The position numbers and the translations under genes are program-made. Source: Bacillus coahuilensis m4-4 (lineage in GTDB: Bacteria; Bacillota; Bacilli; Bacillales; Bacillaceae_K). Taken from it: a stretch of 64,000 bases of DNA. Location of the stretch: positions 41,678 through 105,677 of the forward strand of contig NZ_ABFU01000013.3 in the NCBI RefSeq assembly GCF_000171615.1. Reading direction: 5' to 3'. Below the pieces are notes generated by a model. The model saw only the letters and a list, made by a program, of their open reading frames with translations, was not told where the DNA came from and did not search any database. Shown here one piece after another: positions 1 to 9,117 of this stretch; positions within the stretch are counted from its first letter, which is position 1; every line of letters begins with the position of its first letter.

Positions 1-1
1 T

Positions 2-917
2 ATGAGATTATCTCAAGAGTTTTACTCAACAGAAGATTACTATTTCCGTGAAGGTCAGCTTTTGGATTCGGATACGATTTCTAGTTGGTTAGGTAGACAG
101 TCTAGTGAGGATGAAGAAGGTACATTGAAATTGAATCCTGAAATTGCTCCAGGACCTGATCAAGAAGAGCGTCCAGATTTTATTAAACGCCATGAAGACT
201 CTCCTCTATATCTTTCACACATAATCGAACAGAATTACTTAATTAAATCTAGAGACGATACGGTGAAGCTAGGTGGTATCTCCATTGGATTAGCATTAAA
301 TTCTGTGTACTACTACAGGGATAGCACGTATACGTATTTTGAATATGCTATTCCAGAAAGTGAAATTATCGAACAAGGACAAAAAAATGGCGGAAAAAGT
401 GGTGTCTACTCTTCGCACTCAATATGCAGATGCTGCAGATGTCCCTATCTTTGTAGCCCTATATGTTCAAGGAGAAAAAAGCTCAACGGTGCCAGGAAAT
501 TACTTTGCTTCCTCTTTTGCGGATAGCGGTAAAGGCATTTCAAAATGGAATGACGTAGAGGAAAAGCATTACGCATTCAATATTAGCTCTGAAGCTAATG
601 AATTGTACCGAGAAGATGTTCAGTATTTTAATAACTTTAAGGATGAGATCGAAAACTATTTTCCTAACTATAATGGTGTAGTAGGAACAGGATTCTACCG
701 AGACGGTCAGTTATCCAAATTAAAGATTGATATTCCCATTCAGTTTTACGGCAAAGCAGAATTAGTAGGGTTTGCCCAATATGTGACGGGGACCATTATG
801 GATCAGTTCCCAGATTTCTTTAATATTGAAGTAAATGTTACCTCTGTTAACGGGCAAGAGATATTATTTATCCGTGAACCTGGAGATAAAGAACCGTTTG
901 TTCATATTTATGAGTAG
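2..917 (+). CDS. camS: CamS family lipoprotein (sex pheromone-type), 3' part, one frameshift
   Basis: The protein matches the C-terminal two thirds of the CamS/YerH lipoprotein family, named after staphylococcal and enterococcal proteins whose signal peptides release pheromone peptides; its own cell role in Bacillus is unclear. The window opens inside the gene, so the signal peptide and lipobox are not seen. The frame read from base 2 runs to about residue 127 (ending near EIIEQGQK), then the coding continues one frame over as KMAEKVVSTLRT and ends with PFVHIYE at 917. The switch falls on seven A at 381-387; removing one A restores a single frame. Upstream position to the putP/gatCAB block agrees with B. 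subtilis gene order. The family call is firm; whether the break is real is doubtful. Confidence 0.85.
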
Positions 918-919
918 AA

Positions 920-948
920 AGATGTCCCTTTGGGGGCTATTTTTTTTA
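920..948 (+). terminator. Possible weak terminator after camS
   Basis: A short imperfect hairpin (ATGTCCC with GGGGCTAT around a 4-nt loop) is followed by eight T. The stem holds a mismatch and a wobble pair, so it is only a weak candidate. Confidence 0.35.
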
Positions 949-1014
949 TGGGTTGAAAGGAGAGTAGGTGGATTAGTGGCATGGATTAGGGGGAGTGGTC
1001 GCCAGTTGGCTGAA

Positions 1015-1240
1015 GTTGCACGTAAGCTGGGGAAGTGCACGCAAACAAGCTGGGGAGGTGCACGCAAAGGGCCGAAAGGTGCACGCAAGAGGAGAAAAAG
1101 TGAACGCAAATGGACTGAAGCCGCACGCAAGCTGGGGAAGTGCACGCAGAAGGGTAAAAAATGCACTCAAAGGGCCGAAAGGTGCACGCAAGAGGAGGAA
1201 AAGTGAACGCAAACAAGCTGAAGCCGCACGCAAGAACCAG
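1015..1240. repeat. Periodic GCACGCAA repeat array 1 (about 11 units)
   Basis: Eleven units of mostly 21 bp, each starting with a 10-nt core close to GTGCACGCAA or CCGCACGCAA followed by a variable 9-13 nt tail. Unit starts are near 1015, 1035, 1058, 1079, 1100, 1121, 1140, 1161, 1182, 1203 and 1224. Tails recur in order: the three units at 1058, 1079 and 1100 reappear at 1161, 1182 and 1203, an exact 103-bp super-period made of 21+21+21+19+21. It lies between camS and the tetR promoter. The overlapping open frames on both strands exist only because the unit contains no stop codon. A second array at 17204-17575 has the same architecture. Confidence 0.9.
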
Positions 1241-1259
1241 AAGCCCAAATCCCTTCTAC

Positions 1260-1319
1260 TTGACGAAATCATCCTTCCCTAATATACTTATTGAATACTA
1301 ACTAACGTTCGTTAGGTAG
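1260..1319 (+). promoter_or_regulatory. tetR-SMR promoter with palindromic operator
   Basis: TTGACG at 1260-1265 and TATACT at 1283-1288 are separated by exactly 17 bp, a strong sigma-A promoter. Just downstream, 1298-1319 is an inverted repeat with 10-bp arms and one mismatch around CTAACG-TT-CGTTAG. It would lie over the expected transcription start. Autorepression by the adjacent TetR protein is the natural inference. Confidence 0.8.
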
Positions 1320-1334
1320 GTTGGAGTGAAGTAT

Positions 1335-1892
1335 ATGTCTAAACAAAAAGTGATTGATGCAGCATTAAAGGTATTCTCAAATGCAGGGTATAACGGAGCA
1401 TCGCTCTCTATGATTGCGAAAGAAGCAGGGATGAAAACTCCTTCTCTGTATGCGCATGTTGAATCTAAAGATGATTTGTTTATTCAAGTAGTGAAAGATG
1501 TTATGGCTCGTGAGAAATATTTTGCCGAGGAGGCAATTGGGAAGAAGAAGGGGATGGATCAGGTGAGTGCCTTGTTTTTATTTTACACAGACCCTACAGC
1601 AAGGCAAGAGGATCGAGCATTCTTTGCAAGATGTCTGTATTTCCCACCTCTTCATTTAAAAGAGGAAGTCGTTGAGATACTGATGGAATATGAAAGATAC
1701 ACGAATGAAACGCTACTCTCAGCTATTAGAGAGAAAAAGCTTTTAATTCCAAAGGAGCAGTGGATTCATACGTTCTTCTCTTTAATGGATGGCGTTTTTT
1801 TAGAGCAGCGTTTGTATGAAGAAGAGGAATTGTTGATTCGAAGAGAATCAGCTTTGCGTACACTTCTTCATTTTGTAAAGGAGGAACATTAA
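1335..1892 (+). CDS. TetR/AcrR family transcriptional repressor
   Basis: A 185-residue TetR-type regulator. The N-terminal helix-turn-helix is plain: KVIDAALKVFSNAGYNGAS, then SMIAKEAGMKTPSLYAHV and the family KDDLF motif at about residue 46. The remaining 130 residues are the usual divergent ligand-binding domain. I chose ATG 1335 rather than the GTG at 1326 because TTGGAG lies 7-8 nt before it. A strong promoter and a near-perfect palindrome sit immediately upstream, and two small multidrug resistance genes follow 2 nt after the stop, so it most likely represses this three-gene operon and is released by an exported compound. The ligand cannot be read from sequence. Confidence 0.9.
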   Translation: MSKQKVIDAALKVFSNAGYNGASLSMIAKEAGMKTPSLYAHVESKDDLFIQVVKDVMAREKYFAEEAIGKKKGMDQVSALFLFYTDPTARQEDRAFFARCLYFPPLHLKEEVVEILMEYERYTNETLLSAIREKKLLIPKEQWIHTFFSLMDGVFLEQRLYEEEELLIRRESALRTLLHFVKEEH

Positions 1893-1894
1893 AG

Positions 1895-2233
1895 ATGGCA
1901 TGGTTTTATTTAATTGTGGGAGGGCTATTAGAAATTGTGTGGGCAACTGGTCTTAAGTTGTCTGAAGGATTTACTCAGCCGGTATATAGCTTACTAACCT
2001 TACTAACAATTGTCGTTAGCTTTTATTTCTTTGGGATGTCTATGAAGCTACTACCGATTGGTACAGCGTATGCTGTTTATACAGGAATAGGTGCAGCAGG
2101 AGCAGCTATTATTGGGATGATCTTCTTTCATGAACCCTTTTCAATAGGAAAACTCATCTTTCTACTAGTATTAATTAGCGGTATTCTTGGTCTAAAATTA
2201 GTAGACGCTGAAGAAGGGAAGGGGACGTCATAA
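1895..2233 (+). CDS. SMR family efflux subunit 1
   Basis: A 112-residue, four-helix small multidrug resistance protein. The membrane-embedded acidic residue of the family is present in helix 1 (GGLLEIVWATGLK, Glu about residue 13), and the helix-3 GTAYAVYTGIGAAGAA stretch is typical. The ribosome site AAAGGAGG lies inside the end of tetR. It overlaps the next SMR gene by one base (TAATG), so the two are translationally coupled and very likely form a heterodimer like YkkCD, YvdRS or EbrAB. Such pairs export cationic drugs or guanidinium using the proton gradient. No guanidine riboswitch is seen upstream; control appears to be by TetR. Confidence 0.92.
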   Translation: MAWFYLIVGGLLEIVWATGLKLSEGFTQPVYSLLTLLTIVVSFYFFGMSMKLLPIGTAYAVYTGIGAAGAAIIGMIFFHEPFSIGKLIFLLVLISGILGLKLVDAEEGKGTS

Positions 2234-2550
2234 TGGAATGGATTTACTTAATTTTGGCTGGATTATGTGAGGTTGGTCTTGTTTCGTTTATGAAGCTATC
2301 TGATGGGTTCCGAAAGAAGAATTACCTCTTGCTAACTGCCGTGGCTGGTTTTAGCAGTTTTTTCTTTCTGTCAAAAGCATTAGAATCTATTTCATTAGGA
2401 CTTGGATACGGAATATGGACAGGTATAGGGGCAGCCGGAGGAGTTCTTCTAGGTATGTTTGTGTTCGGTGAGAAAAAAGATTGGCGAAAGCTTCTATTTA
2501 TATCGATGATTGTTATTGGTATTGTAGGTTTGAAGTTAGTAGGTGAGTAA
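2233..2550 (+). CDS. SMR family efflux subunit 2
   Basis: Partner of the preceding gene, 105 residues with four predicted membrane helices. Helix 1 holds the essential acid (LAGLCEVGLVSFMKLS, Glu about residue 13), and helix 3 has the LGYGIWTGIGAAGG motif. Its GLCEVGLVSFMK helix differs from the IVWATGLK form of subunit 1, as expected of paired SMR proteins that insert in opposite orientations. Start is the ATG overlapping the previous stop. A terminator hairpin follows within 10 nt of the stop, closing the tetR-SMR-SMR operon. Confidence 0.92.
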   Translation: MEWIYLILAGLCEVGLVSFMKLSDGFRKKNYLLLTAVAGFSSFFFLSKALESISLGLGYGIWTGIGAAGGVLLGMFVFGEKKDWRKLLFISMIVIGIVGLKLVGE

Positions 2551-2559
2551 CAAATATCG

Positions 2560-2590
2560 CCCTGTAAGCGTTAAGCTTATAGGGTATTTT
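2560..2590 (+). terminator. Terminator of the tetR-SMR operon
   Basis: Arms CCCTGTAAGC and GCTTATAGGG pair over 10 bp with one G-T, around a 5-nt loop, followed by TATTTT. Confidence 0.7.
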
Positions 2591-2997
2591 AATTCCCTCA
2601 TTTGAGGGGGGTGACAATCTATGTTACGCTATTAAGTAGGAAAATAAATAAATGAAGTTTCATTCTTTTATTACAGGGTATTACAAATGTGACAACTTAA
2701 TTTTATTTATTTTCTTGAATACTTATTGAGAGTAGAGCCTTTGGGGGGACTCTGACTTTTTTTAAGGATGCGAATGAATAATTATGCATTATAGTTTATC
2801 TAAAATAATTTTCTAACTGTTCAAAAATGTATATTATGTTAGTATTATAGAAGTGTTCTCATCTATACGGAAGAAATGCTTATGCATACTTCATGTATAG
2901 AAAGAATAGAGTGAATAGGGGAGTGGAGAAGCGACCCAACAACTAACCTAATACGTAAATTGAAATGTAAATGTTGAAAGGAGAATGCCCGTTAATA
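2591..2997 (+). other. putP upstream region, no gene seen
   Basis: About 400 bp without a convincing gene. A small hairpin CCCTC-ATTT-GAGGG lies near 2594-2607. A second imperfect hairpin with AGAGCC and GGACTCT arms, followed by GAC and seven T, lies at about 2733-2764 and could end a short RNA; no matching promoter is clear. The rest is very A/T-rich and should hold the putP promoter, which I cannot place with confidence. Confidence 0.4.
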
Positions 2998-4503
2998 ATG
3001 GATAATGCAACGTTAATTACTTTTATTGTGTATTTAGTAGGGATGTTAGTCATTGGAGTTATTTCGTATCGTTTAACAAGTAATCTATCAGACTATGTTC
3101 TTGGAGGAAGAAGCTTAGGGCCAGGTGTAGCTGCCTTAAGTGCTGGAGCATCTGATATGAGTTCTTGGTTATTATTAGGATTACCTGGATATGCGTATGC
3201 TGCAGGTATGGACTCAATTTGGTTGAGTGTTGGGTTAATTGTTGGTGCTTACTTAAACTGGAAGTTCGTCGCTTCACGTCTTCGTTCGTATACTGAGGTA
3301 GCGAATGATTCGATTACGGTTCCTGATTTCTTTGAAAATCGATTTAAAGATCGTTCTCGAGTGTTACGTATTGTTTCTGCTCTTGTTATTCTTATCTTCT
3401 TTACTTTCTATGTATCTTCTGGATTAGTAGGAGGAGCTTTATTATTTGAAGAAACGTTTAATCTTTCTTATACAACAGCGCTTTGGGTTGGTGCAATCGT
3501 TATTATCTCCTATACTTTCTTAGGAGGATTTTTAGCGGTAAGTTGGACAGACTTTTTCCAAGGACTGTTAATGTTCTTAGCGCTAGTCGTTATTCCTATC
3601 GTTGCCATTTCAAAGATTGGTGGTATAAATGAAACATTAGATGCTGTTCGATCCATCGATCCAAGTTATCTAAGTGCAACCGATAGTGTAACCTTCCTAG
3701 GAGCGGTTTCTTTACTTGCTTGGGGACTTGGTTACTTTGGTCAGCCACATATTATTACTCGTTTTATGGCGATTCGTTCGACTGAAGAGGTTCCAAAAGC
3801 TCGTTTTTACGGAATGTCTTGGATGGTTATCTCTATGATCGGTGCAACAGTGGTTGGTCTAGCGGGTATTGCATATTTTGCTGCTGATCCACTTATCGTA
3901 GGTGATGTAGATAATTCTGAGAAAGTGTTTATCTATTTTGCTGATCTACTATTTAACCCTTGGGTATCAGGTGTTTTATTAGCTGCAATTCTATCCGCTA
4001 TTATGAGTACTATCGACTCTCAATTACTTGTATCATCTTCTGCCCTTGCAGAAGACTTTTACAAAGCATTGATCCGTAAAAATGCTTCTGACAAAGAGTT
4101 AGTTTGGGTTGGAAGAATCGGAGTTATAGTGATCGCCTTAATCGCCATTGGTCTTGCCTATCAAGGGAACCAAGAGGGCGGGGCATCTGTTCTTGAGCTA
4201 GTTTCTTATGCTTGGGCTGGTTTCGGGGCGGCATTTGGATCCGTTATCGTGTTTTCATTATACTGGAAGCGAATGACGGGCTTAGGTGCTCTTGCTGGTA
4301 TCATAACAGGTGCTGTAACTGTCGTTGTATGGAAGCAGTTAACCGTAAATGGAATAATTGGTTTTGATCTTTACGAAATCGTTCCTGGGTTTATTCTTTC
4401 CTCGATTATGATTGTCGTGTTTAGTTTAATCGGCAATGAACCTAAAAAAGGGATCGTGGAAGAGTTTGACGAAGCCATTGAGAATGATTCAGAATCTAAA
4501 TAA
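2998..4503 (+). CDS. putP: Sodium/proline symporter
   Basis: A 501-residue member of the sodium:solute symporter family, PutP/OpuE branch, with about 13 membrane helices. The N-terminal region YVLGGRSLGPGVAALSAGAS and the following SDMSSWLLLGLPG are diagnostic. It takes up proline with Na+, either as nutrient or as osmoprotectant; which role applies here is not decided. ATG 2998 is used because residues from there match the family; AAAGGAG lies 14 nt upstream, rather far, while an ATG at 2971 has no ribosome site. Its place between camS and gatCAB equals that of opuE in B. subtilis. A strong terminator follows. Confidence 0.93.
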   Translation: MDNATLITFIVYLVGMLVIGVISYRLTSNLSDYVLGGRSLGPGVAALSAGASDMSSWLLLGLPGYAYAAGMDSIWLSVGLIVGAYLNWKFVASRLRSYTEVANDSITVPDFFENRFKDRSRVLRIVSALVILIFFTFYVSSGLVGGALLFEETFNLSYTTALWVGAIVIISYTFLGGFLAVSWTDFFQGLLMFLALVVIPIVAISKIGGINETLDAVRSIDPSYLSATDSVTFLGAVSLLAWGLGYFGQPHIITRFMAIRSTEEVPKARFYGMSWMVISMIGATVVGLAGIAYFAADPLIVGDVDNSEKVFIYFADLLFNPWVSGVLLAAILSAIMSTIDSQLLVSSSALAEDFYKALIRKNASDKELVWVGRIGVIVIALIAIGLAYQGNQEGGASVLELVSYAWAGFGAAFGSVIVFSLYWKRMTGLGALAGIITGAVTVVVWKQLTVNGIIGFDLYEIVPGFILSSIMIVVFSLIGNEPKKGIVEEFDEAIENDSESK

Positions 4504-4513
4504 GATGATGATA

Positions 4514-4546
4514 GAGATCCTGCTCGAAGTGAGCAGGATCTTTTTT
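4514..4546 (+). terminator. Strong terminator of putP
   Basis: Perfect 10-bp stem GATCCTGCTC/GAGCAGGATC with a 5-nt loop, followed by six T. Confidence 0.95.
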
Positions 4547-4724
4547 ATGTGAAAAATTAATCTGTAGCTATTGAAGGATGCGCAAATAGGGAATGGAGGG
4601 TACATTTCCCATTTCCATCTCAATAGGTGGAGGATTTAATCCGTGGGAACTCTGATATATCAAGGGTTGAAAGGGAATTGAAGAAATTGTCGAAATTTTT
4701 TTGCGGGAATTTGTACCATAACAG

Positions 4725-4787
4725 TTCACATTTAGGTGATTGTTGTTATATAATACAAACAAGAAAAACAAACTGTATTATAACAAC
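4725..4787 (+). promoter_or_regulatory. aceB promoter overlapped by a long inverted repeat
   Basis: TTCACA (4725-4730) and TATAAT (4749-4754) are spaced 18 bp. An inverted repeat with 13-bp arms, GTTGTTATA(TA)ATAC at 4742-4756 and GTATTATAACAAC at 4775-4787, covers the -10 box and the start region. A regulator bound there would block transcription of the glyoxylate-shunt genes. The protein that binds is not known from this window. Confidence 0.65.
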
Positions 4788-4822
4788 ATAGTTTGGAAAT
4801 TGGAAAAGGATGTGAAGAAACA

Positions 4823-6414
4823 GTGACCACTCAAACAGCTGGTATCCTTGTGAAGGGTAGGATAAACGAAGGGTTTTCTCAAATTTTAACTCCTGAAGCC
4901 CTCCACTTTTTAGAACAGCTTGAACGACGTTTTGGTACACGACGGAAGGATCTTTTACAAGAAAGAGAAGAGAAACAGGAATTTATCAACAACGGAGGAG
5001 AGTTTTCCTTTCTTTCTGAAACGGAACATATCAGAAGATGTGATTGGGAGATTGCTCCTTTACCAAAGGATTTAGCCGATCGACGCGTAGAAATTACCGG
5101 TCCAGTTGACCGTAAAATGGTCATTAATGCGTTAAATTCAGGCGCAAAAAGCTTTATGGCTTGTTTTGAGGACGCGACTTCTCCCACTTGGGCCAATGTA
5201 ATAGAAGGGCAAATGAATATGCGTGATGCAGTAAATGGAACTATCAGCTATGAAAATCAAAATGGGAAACAGTATAGATTGAACGACAAAACAGCTGTAC
5301 TAGTTGTTAGACCAAGGGGACTTCATTTAGAGGAAAAGCATATCTTACTTGACGGTGAACCACTTTCCGCAAGCATTGTAGACTTTGGTCTGTATTTCTT
5401 CCACAACGCACAAAAATTAGTACAGAAAGGAACAGGACCGTACTTTTATATCGCCAAGCTTGAAAGCTATTTGGAAGCAAGGCTGTGGAATGATATGTTT
5501 GTGTACGCTCAGAAATATGTAGGAATTCCAAGAGGAACCATTAAAGCCACTGTTCTAATTGAAACCTTGCCAGCTGTGTTTGAAATGGATGAAATTCTTT
5601 TTGAATTACGAGAGCATTCCGCAGGCTTAAATTGTGGAAGATGGGATTACATCTTTAGCTATATAAAAAAGCTAAGAGAAAAAGAAGATGTGGTACTGCC
5701 GGACCGATCTCTCGTATCTATGACCGTACCCTTCATGGATGCTTACACAAAGCTGACCATTAAAACGTGTCATCGCCGCAAAGCTCCTGCTATGGGGGGA
5801 ATGGCCGCACAAATTCCTGTAAAAGGAGACACCACCCGAAATGAAGAAGCGTTCGCTAAAGTTCGAGCGGATAAAGAACGGGAAGCGAAAAATGGTCATG
5901 ACGGAACGTGGGTAGCTCATCCGGCGCTGGTTCCTGTTGCAATGGAAGTATTTAATCAAGAAATGCCAGGGGAAAATCAAATTGATTCAGGTAAGCAATT
6001 AGACTTTGTCACAACAGCAGAACAGCTTGTAGAAGTTCCGGCTGGAGACATTACGGAAGCAGGAGTACGTCAAAATATTAATGTAGGCATTCAGTATATT
6101 TCTTCTTGGTTAAGCGGTCGTGGTGCTGCACCTATCCATCATTTGATGGAGGATGCAGCAACTGCAGAGATTTCACGTGCTCAGCTTTGGCAATGGATTC
6201 GTCATCCAAAGGGTGTACTAAATGATGGAAGAGACGTAACGGTCGAATTATATGAAGCACTAAAAGAAGAAGAAGTTGAAAAATTAAAGTAGAGCTTGGT
6301 CAAGAACTCTTTACAAAAACTCGTGTGGATGAAGCAGTGAAGTTATTTGACACATTAATTCTTAATGATGAGTTTGAAAATTTCTTAACAATACCAGGGT
6401 ATGAGTTAATTTAA
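4823..6414 (+). CDS. aceB: Malate synthase A, one frameshift near the 3' end
   Basis: Condenses glyoxylate and acetyl-CoA to malate, second step of the glyoxylate shunt. Family blocks include EITGPVDRKMVINALNSGAK, FMACFEDATSPTW and GMAAQIPVKGD. The first frame stops at 6292 after EEEVEKLK, but the next bases in another frame encode the conserved tail VELGQELFTKTRVDEAVKLF through FLTIPGYELI, ending at 6414. One missing A in the AAA run near 6286-6288 explains this; repaired, the protein has 530 residues, the normal length. GTG 4823 is chosen as start because AAAGGATGTGAAG precedes it and the following residues match Bacillus homologues. aceA follows. Confidence 0.93.
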
Positions 6415-6431
6415 AGCGATAAAACGCTTTT
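6414..6431 (+). terminator. Weak hairpin between aceB and aceA
   Basis: AAAGCG and CGCTTT pair over six bases, followed by a few T. It may attenuate rather than stop transcription into aceA. Confidence 0.4.
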
Positions 6432-6486
6432 TACACCATAAAAACAAAGGGATAGGTCAATAAAACCGAAATGGGAGGAATTTAAA

Positions 6487-7779
6487 ATGGTCAAGACAAA
6501 TCAAGAGCGTATTGCAAAGTTACAGGAAGAATGGGCATTACAAGGTCGCTGGAATGGGGTAGAGCGTCCGTATACGGCAGAAGAGGTAATTAAATTAAGA
6601 GGCAGCATTGATATTGAGCACACATTAGCAAGACACGGTGCAGAAAAGCTGTGGAAGTTAGTCAATTCTGAGGACTATGTAAATGCATTAGGAGCTCTTA
6701 CAGGAAATCAAGCGGTTCAGCAGGCAAAAGCGGGTCTGAAGGCAGTGTATTTAAGTGGTTGGCAAGTAGCGGCAGATGCGAATCTGTCAGGTAATATGTA
6801 TCCGGACCAAAGCTTATACCCTGCAAACTCAGTTCCTCATGTTGTGAAGCGTATTAATCAAGCACTTCAACGTGCAGATCAAATTCAACATCTTGAAGGT
6901 GGAGATGAAATTGATTATTTCTTACCTATCGTAGCAGATGCTGAGGCTGGATTTGGTGGTCAACTAAATGTATTCGAATTAATGAAAGGTATGATTGAGT
7001 CAGGTGCTGCTGGGGTTCACTTTGAAGATCAATTATCCTCTGAGAAAAAATGCGGTCATTTAGGTGGAAAAGTACTTCTTCCTACACAAACCGCTGTGAA
7101 AAATTTGATTTCAGCTCGTCTTGCTGCTGACGTAATGGGTGTCCCAACGGTTATCATTGCACGTACTGATGCAAACGCAGCGGACTTGATTACAAGTGAC
7201 GTGGATCCTTACGATTCACCGTTCAATACAGGAGACCGTACTCCAGAAGGATTCTTCCGCACGAATGCAGGGTTAGATCAAGCGATTGCTCGTGGATTAG
7301 CATATGCACCTTATGCAGACCTAATTTGGTGTGAAACAAGTGAACCAAACTTAGAGGAAGCACGTCGTTTTGCTGAGGCGATTCATGAGAAGTTTCCTGG
7401 AAAGCTACTTGCTTACAATTGTTCTCCATCATTCAACTGGAAGAAGAAATTAGATGAAGAGACGATTGCAAAGTTCCAAGTGGAGTTAGGTAAGATGGGG
7501 TATAAATTCCAGTTTGTTACACTTGCAGGATTTCATGCTCTTAATTACAGCATGTTTGAATTAGCTCGCGGTTACAAAGAGCGCGGTATGGCAGCATACT
7601 CAGAGCTACAAGAGGATGAATTCGGTTCTGAGCAATATGGTTATACAGCAACTCGCCATCAACGTGAAGTAGGTACAGGATATTTTGATCAAGTATCCAT
7701 TACCGTATCTGGTGGAACTTCTTCTACCACTGCTCTCGCAGGTTCTACAGAAGAAGAGCAGTTTACGACAACTAAATAA
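6487..7779 (+). CDS. aceA: Isocitrate lyase
   Basis: Cleaves isocitrate to glyoxylate and succinate, first step of the glyoxylate shunt, cytosolic homotetramer with Mg2+. The active-site signature [11 protein letters not shown] with the catalytic cysteine is at about residues 187-197, and other blocks ([34 protein letters not shown]) are intact. Length 430 residues is typical of the short bacterial form. GGGAGG lies just before ATG 6487. With aceB it lets the cell grow on acetate or fatty acids; B. subtilis lacks this pair, so the block is an insertion into otherwise conserved gene order. Confidence 0.96.
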   Translation: MVKTNQERIAKLQEEWALQGRWNGVERPYTAEEVIKLRGSIDIEHTLARHGAEKLWKLVNSEDYVNALGALTGNQAVQQAKAGLKAVYLSGWQVAADANLSGNMYPDQSLYPANSVPHVVKRINQALQRADQIQHLEGGDEIDYFLPIVADAEAGFGGQLNVFELMKGMIESGAAGVHFEDQLSSEKKCGHLGGKVLLPTQTAVKNLISARLAADVMGVPTVIIARTDANAADLITSDVDPYDSPFNTGDRTPEGFFRTNAGLDQAIARGLAYAPYADLIWCETSEPNLEEARRFAEAIHEKFPGKLLAYNCSPSFNWKKKLDEETIAKFQVELGKMGYKFQFVTLAGFHALNYSMFELARGYKERGMAAYSELQEDEFGSEQYGYTATRHQREVGTGYFDQVSITVSGGTSSTTALAGSTEEEQFTTTK

Positions 7780-7789
7780 ACCAAATCTA

Positions 7790-7821
7790 GAGCGTCGGAA
7801 TATAGCCGACGTTCTTTTTTT
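7790..7821 (+). terminator. Terminator of aceA
   Basis: GAGCGTCGG pairs with CCGACGTTC across a short loop and is followed by seven T. Confidence 0.9.
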
Positions 7822-7896
7822 ATTTCTCTTGCAGAATGAATGAGTCAATAGTAACAAATAGTATAGACAACATCAGACTAAAAGGGGAGTAAGTTC

Positions 7897-8943
7897 TTGC
7901 ATACTACCGTATTTATTACTATATTACTTCTTTCGCTACTTATGTTCGGTACTATCTTTAAACTAACTCGATGGCTTCACCCTGTCGAAATCTTGCTATT
8001 ATTTCTGTTTACTTCGTATATTTGCCAAAATATGTTCTACACAACGTCATCTTCCTATGATCGATTATCTGTAACCACAGAGCATCTTCCATTTTGGACG
8101 GTAAGAATGCAGTTTGGCATTGTTTTTGCTGTCGCCTTAATGTGGGTCGTAGGGATTCAACGATCAAGTGCGTCACGTTTTATAAAAATCTCTGCGATTT
8201 TTTTGTGGATGACAGGTGGAATTCTTATCGAGAAAGGGTTTTTGTTAGTTGGGATACTCACTTCTAAAGGTCCTTCATGGTACCCATCAGTAGACTATTT
8301 TTTTGTAAATGACCGTCATCTTAGGCACCATTCTTTTCATGGAAAGTTTACCAAAGTGGTTGAGAAAGGATGGGCTAGTATGAGTGAATTTTTTGACTGG
8401 TTTGTTCACTTAATTGAACCTCTTCTTCCGAAAAAATTTGATAGGAATGAAGGATTCACTATTTTCATTACTATACTAATTTGCGGATGGGGTTACATAC
8501 TAATGAAGGTTCGGCGCACTTTAAATCGAGTAGAAGTTGTAGGGGTGTTATTATTTAACTTATTATATACCACGGTGGGAGACTACTTTCTTGCGATGCC
8601 ACCATATGATTATTATGATACGGTGGACAGAAATAGTGGAGAATTTTCGGATATTCTCCTTCAAAACCTCGTATATCCAACTACTTTATTTATACTCATT
8701 CATTATTATGTTCGCTATACCATAAACAAAGTAGGATTTATCATTGGAGGTACTTTAATATTAACGATGTTGGAATGGGTTTCTGTCCATTATTTTAATC
8801 TTTTCACGTATAAACAATGGAACTTAGGTCTGTCTAGTCTGTTTTACTTTGGGGTTATGGTTCTAAACATATTATTTTATACTTTATTTCACCGATATGT
8901 TCGTAAACAACAAAAAAGAGGACGAATCTCTTCGTCCACATAA
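7897..8943 (+). CDS. Polytopic membrane protein, CBO0543-like, apparently duplicated internally
   Basis: A 348-residue membrane protein with about ten hydrophobic helices. The start is TTG 7897, with AAAGGGGAG 7 nt upstream. I see two similar halves: HPVEILLLFLFTSYICQNMF in the first and NRVEVVGVLLFNLLYTTVGD in the second, each followed by an extracytoplasmic loop rich in Tyr/Asp (SSYDRLS; PYDYYDTVDR) and a later helix pair. The second half resembles the short CBO0543-type membrane proteins of spore-formers. The two halves are separated by a hydrophilic segment around residues 140-185 with HLRHHSFH. No function can be assigned; the similarity call comes from memory of the family and is moderate. 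Confidence 0.6.
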   Translation: MHTTVFITILLLSLLMFGTIFKLTRWLHPVEILLLFLFTSYICQNMFYTTSSSYDRLSVTTEHLPFWTVRMQFGIVFAVALMWVVGIQRSSASRFIKISAIFLWMTGGILIEKGFLLVGILTSKGPSWYPSVDYFFVNDRHLRHHSFHGKFTKVVEKGWASMSEFFDWFVHLIEPLLPKKFDRNEGFTIFITILICGWGYILMKVRRTLNRVEVVGVLLFNLLYTTVGDYFLAMPPYDYYDTVDRNSGEFSDILLQNLVYPTTLFILIHYYVRYTINKVGFIIGGTLILTMLEWVSVHYFNLFTYKQWNLGLSSLFYFGVMVLNILFYTLFHRYVRKQQKRGRISSST

Positions 8944-9117
8944 AAGGGGGAATACTTTAGAAAGTATAGAAACAGTATGGGTGTTTTCGAAATATTTTAA
9001 ACATAAAAAGGATATTTTTTAAAAAATTCATCATATGTTCAATCCCTTCTTGGGTCAGGGGCAGTTTAGAGATGCTATCATATGGTATAAAAGAAACCTA
9101 TTGAAGGGGGAAGCGCC

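Noticed and set aside
835..1282. Several overlapping frames of 76-123 codons over array 1, on both strands
   Set aside because: They are open only because the 21-bp unit has no stop in any frame; no ribosome site or protein-like composition.
1326..2550. Guanidine riboswitch control of the SMR pair
   Set aside because: No leader of that type; the upstream space is a plain promoter with a TetR-type dyad.
2733..2764. Small RNA ending in a T-rich hairpin before putP
   Set aside because: Hairpin is imperfect and no promoter is evident; noted only as part of the intergenic description.
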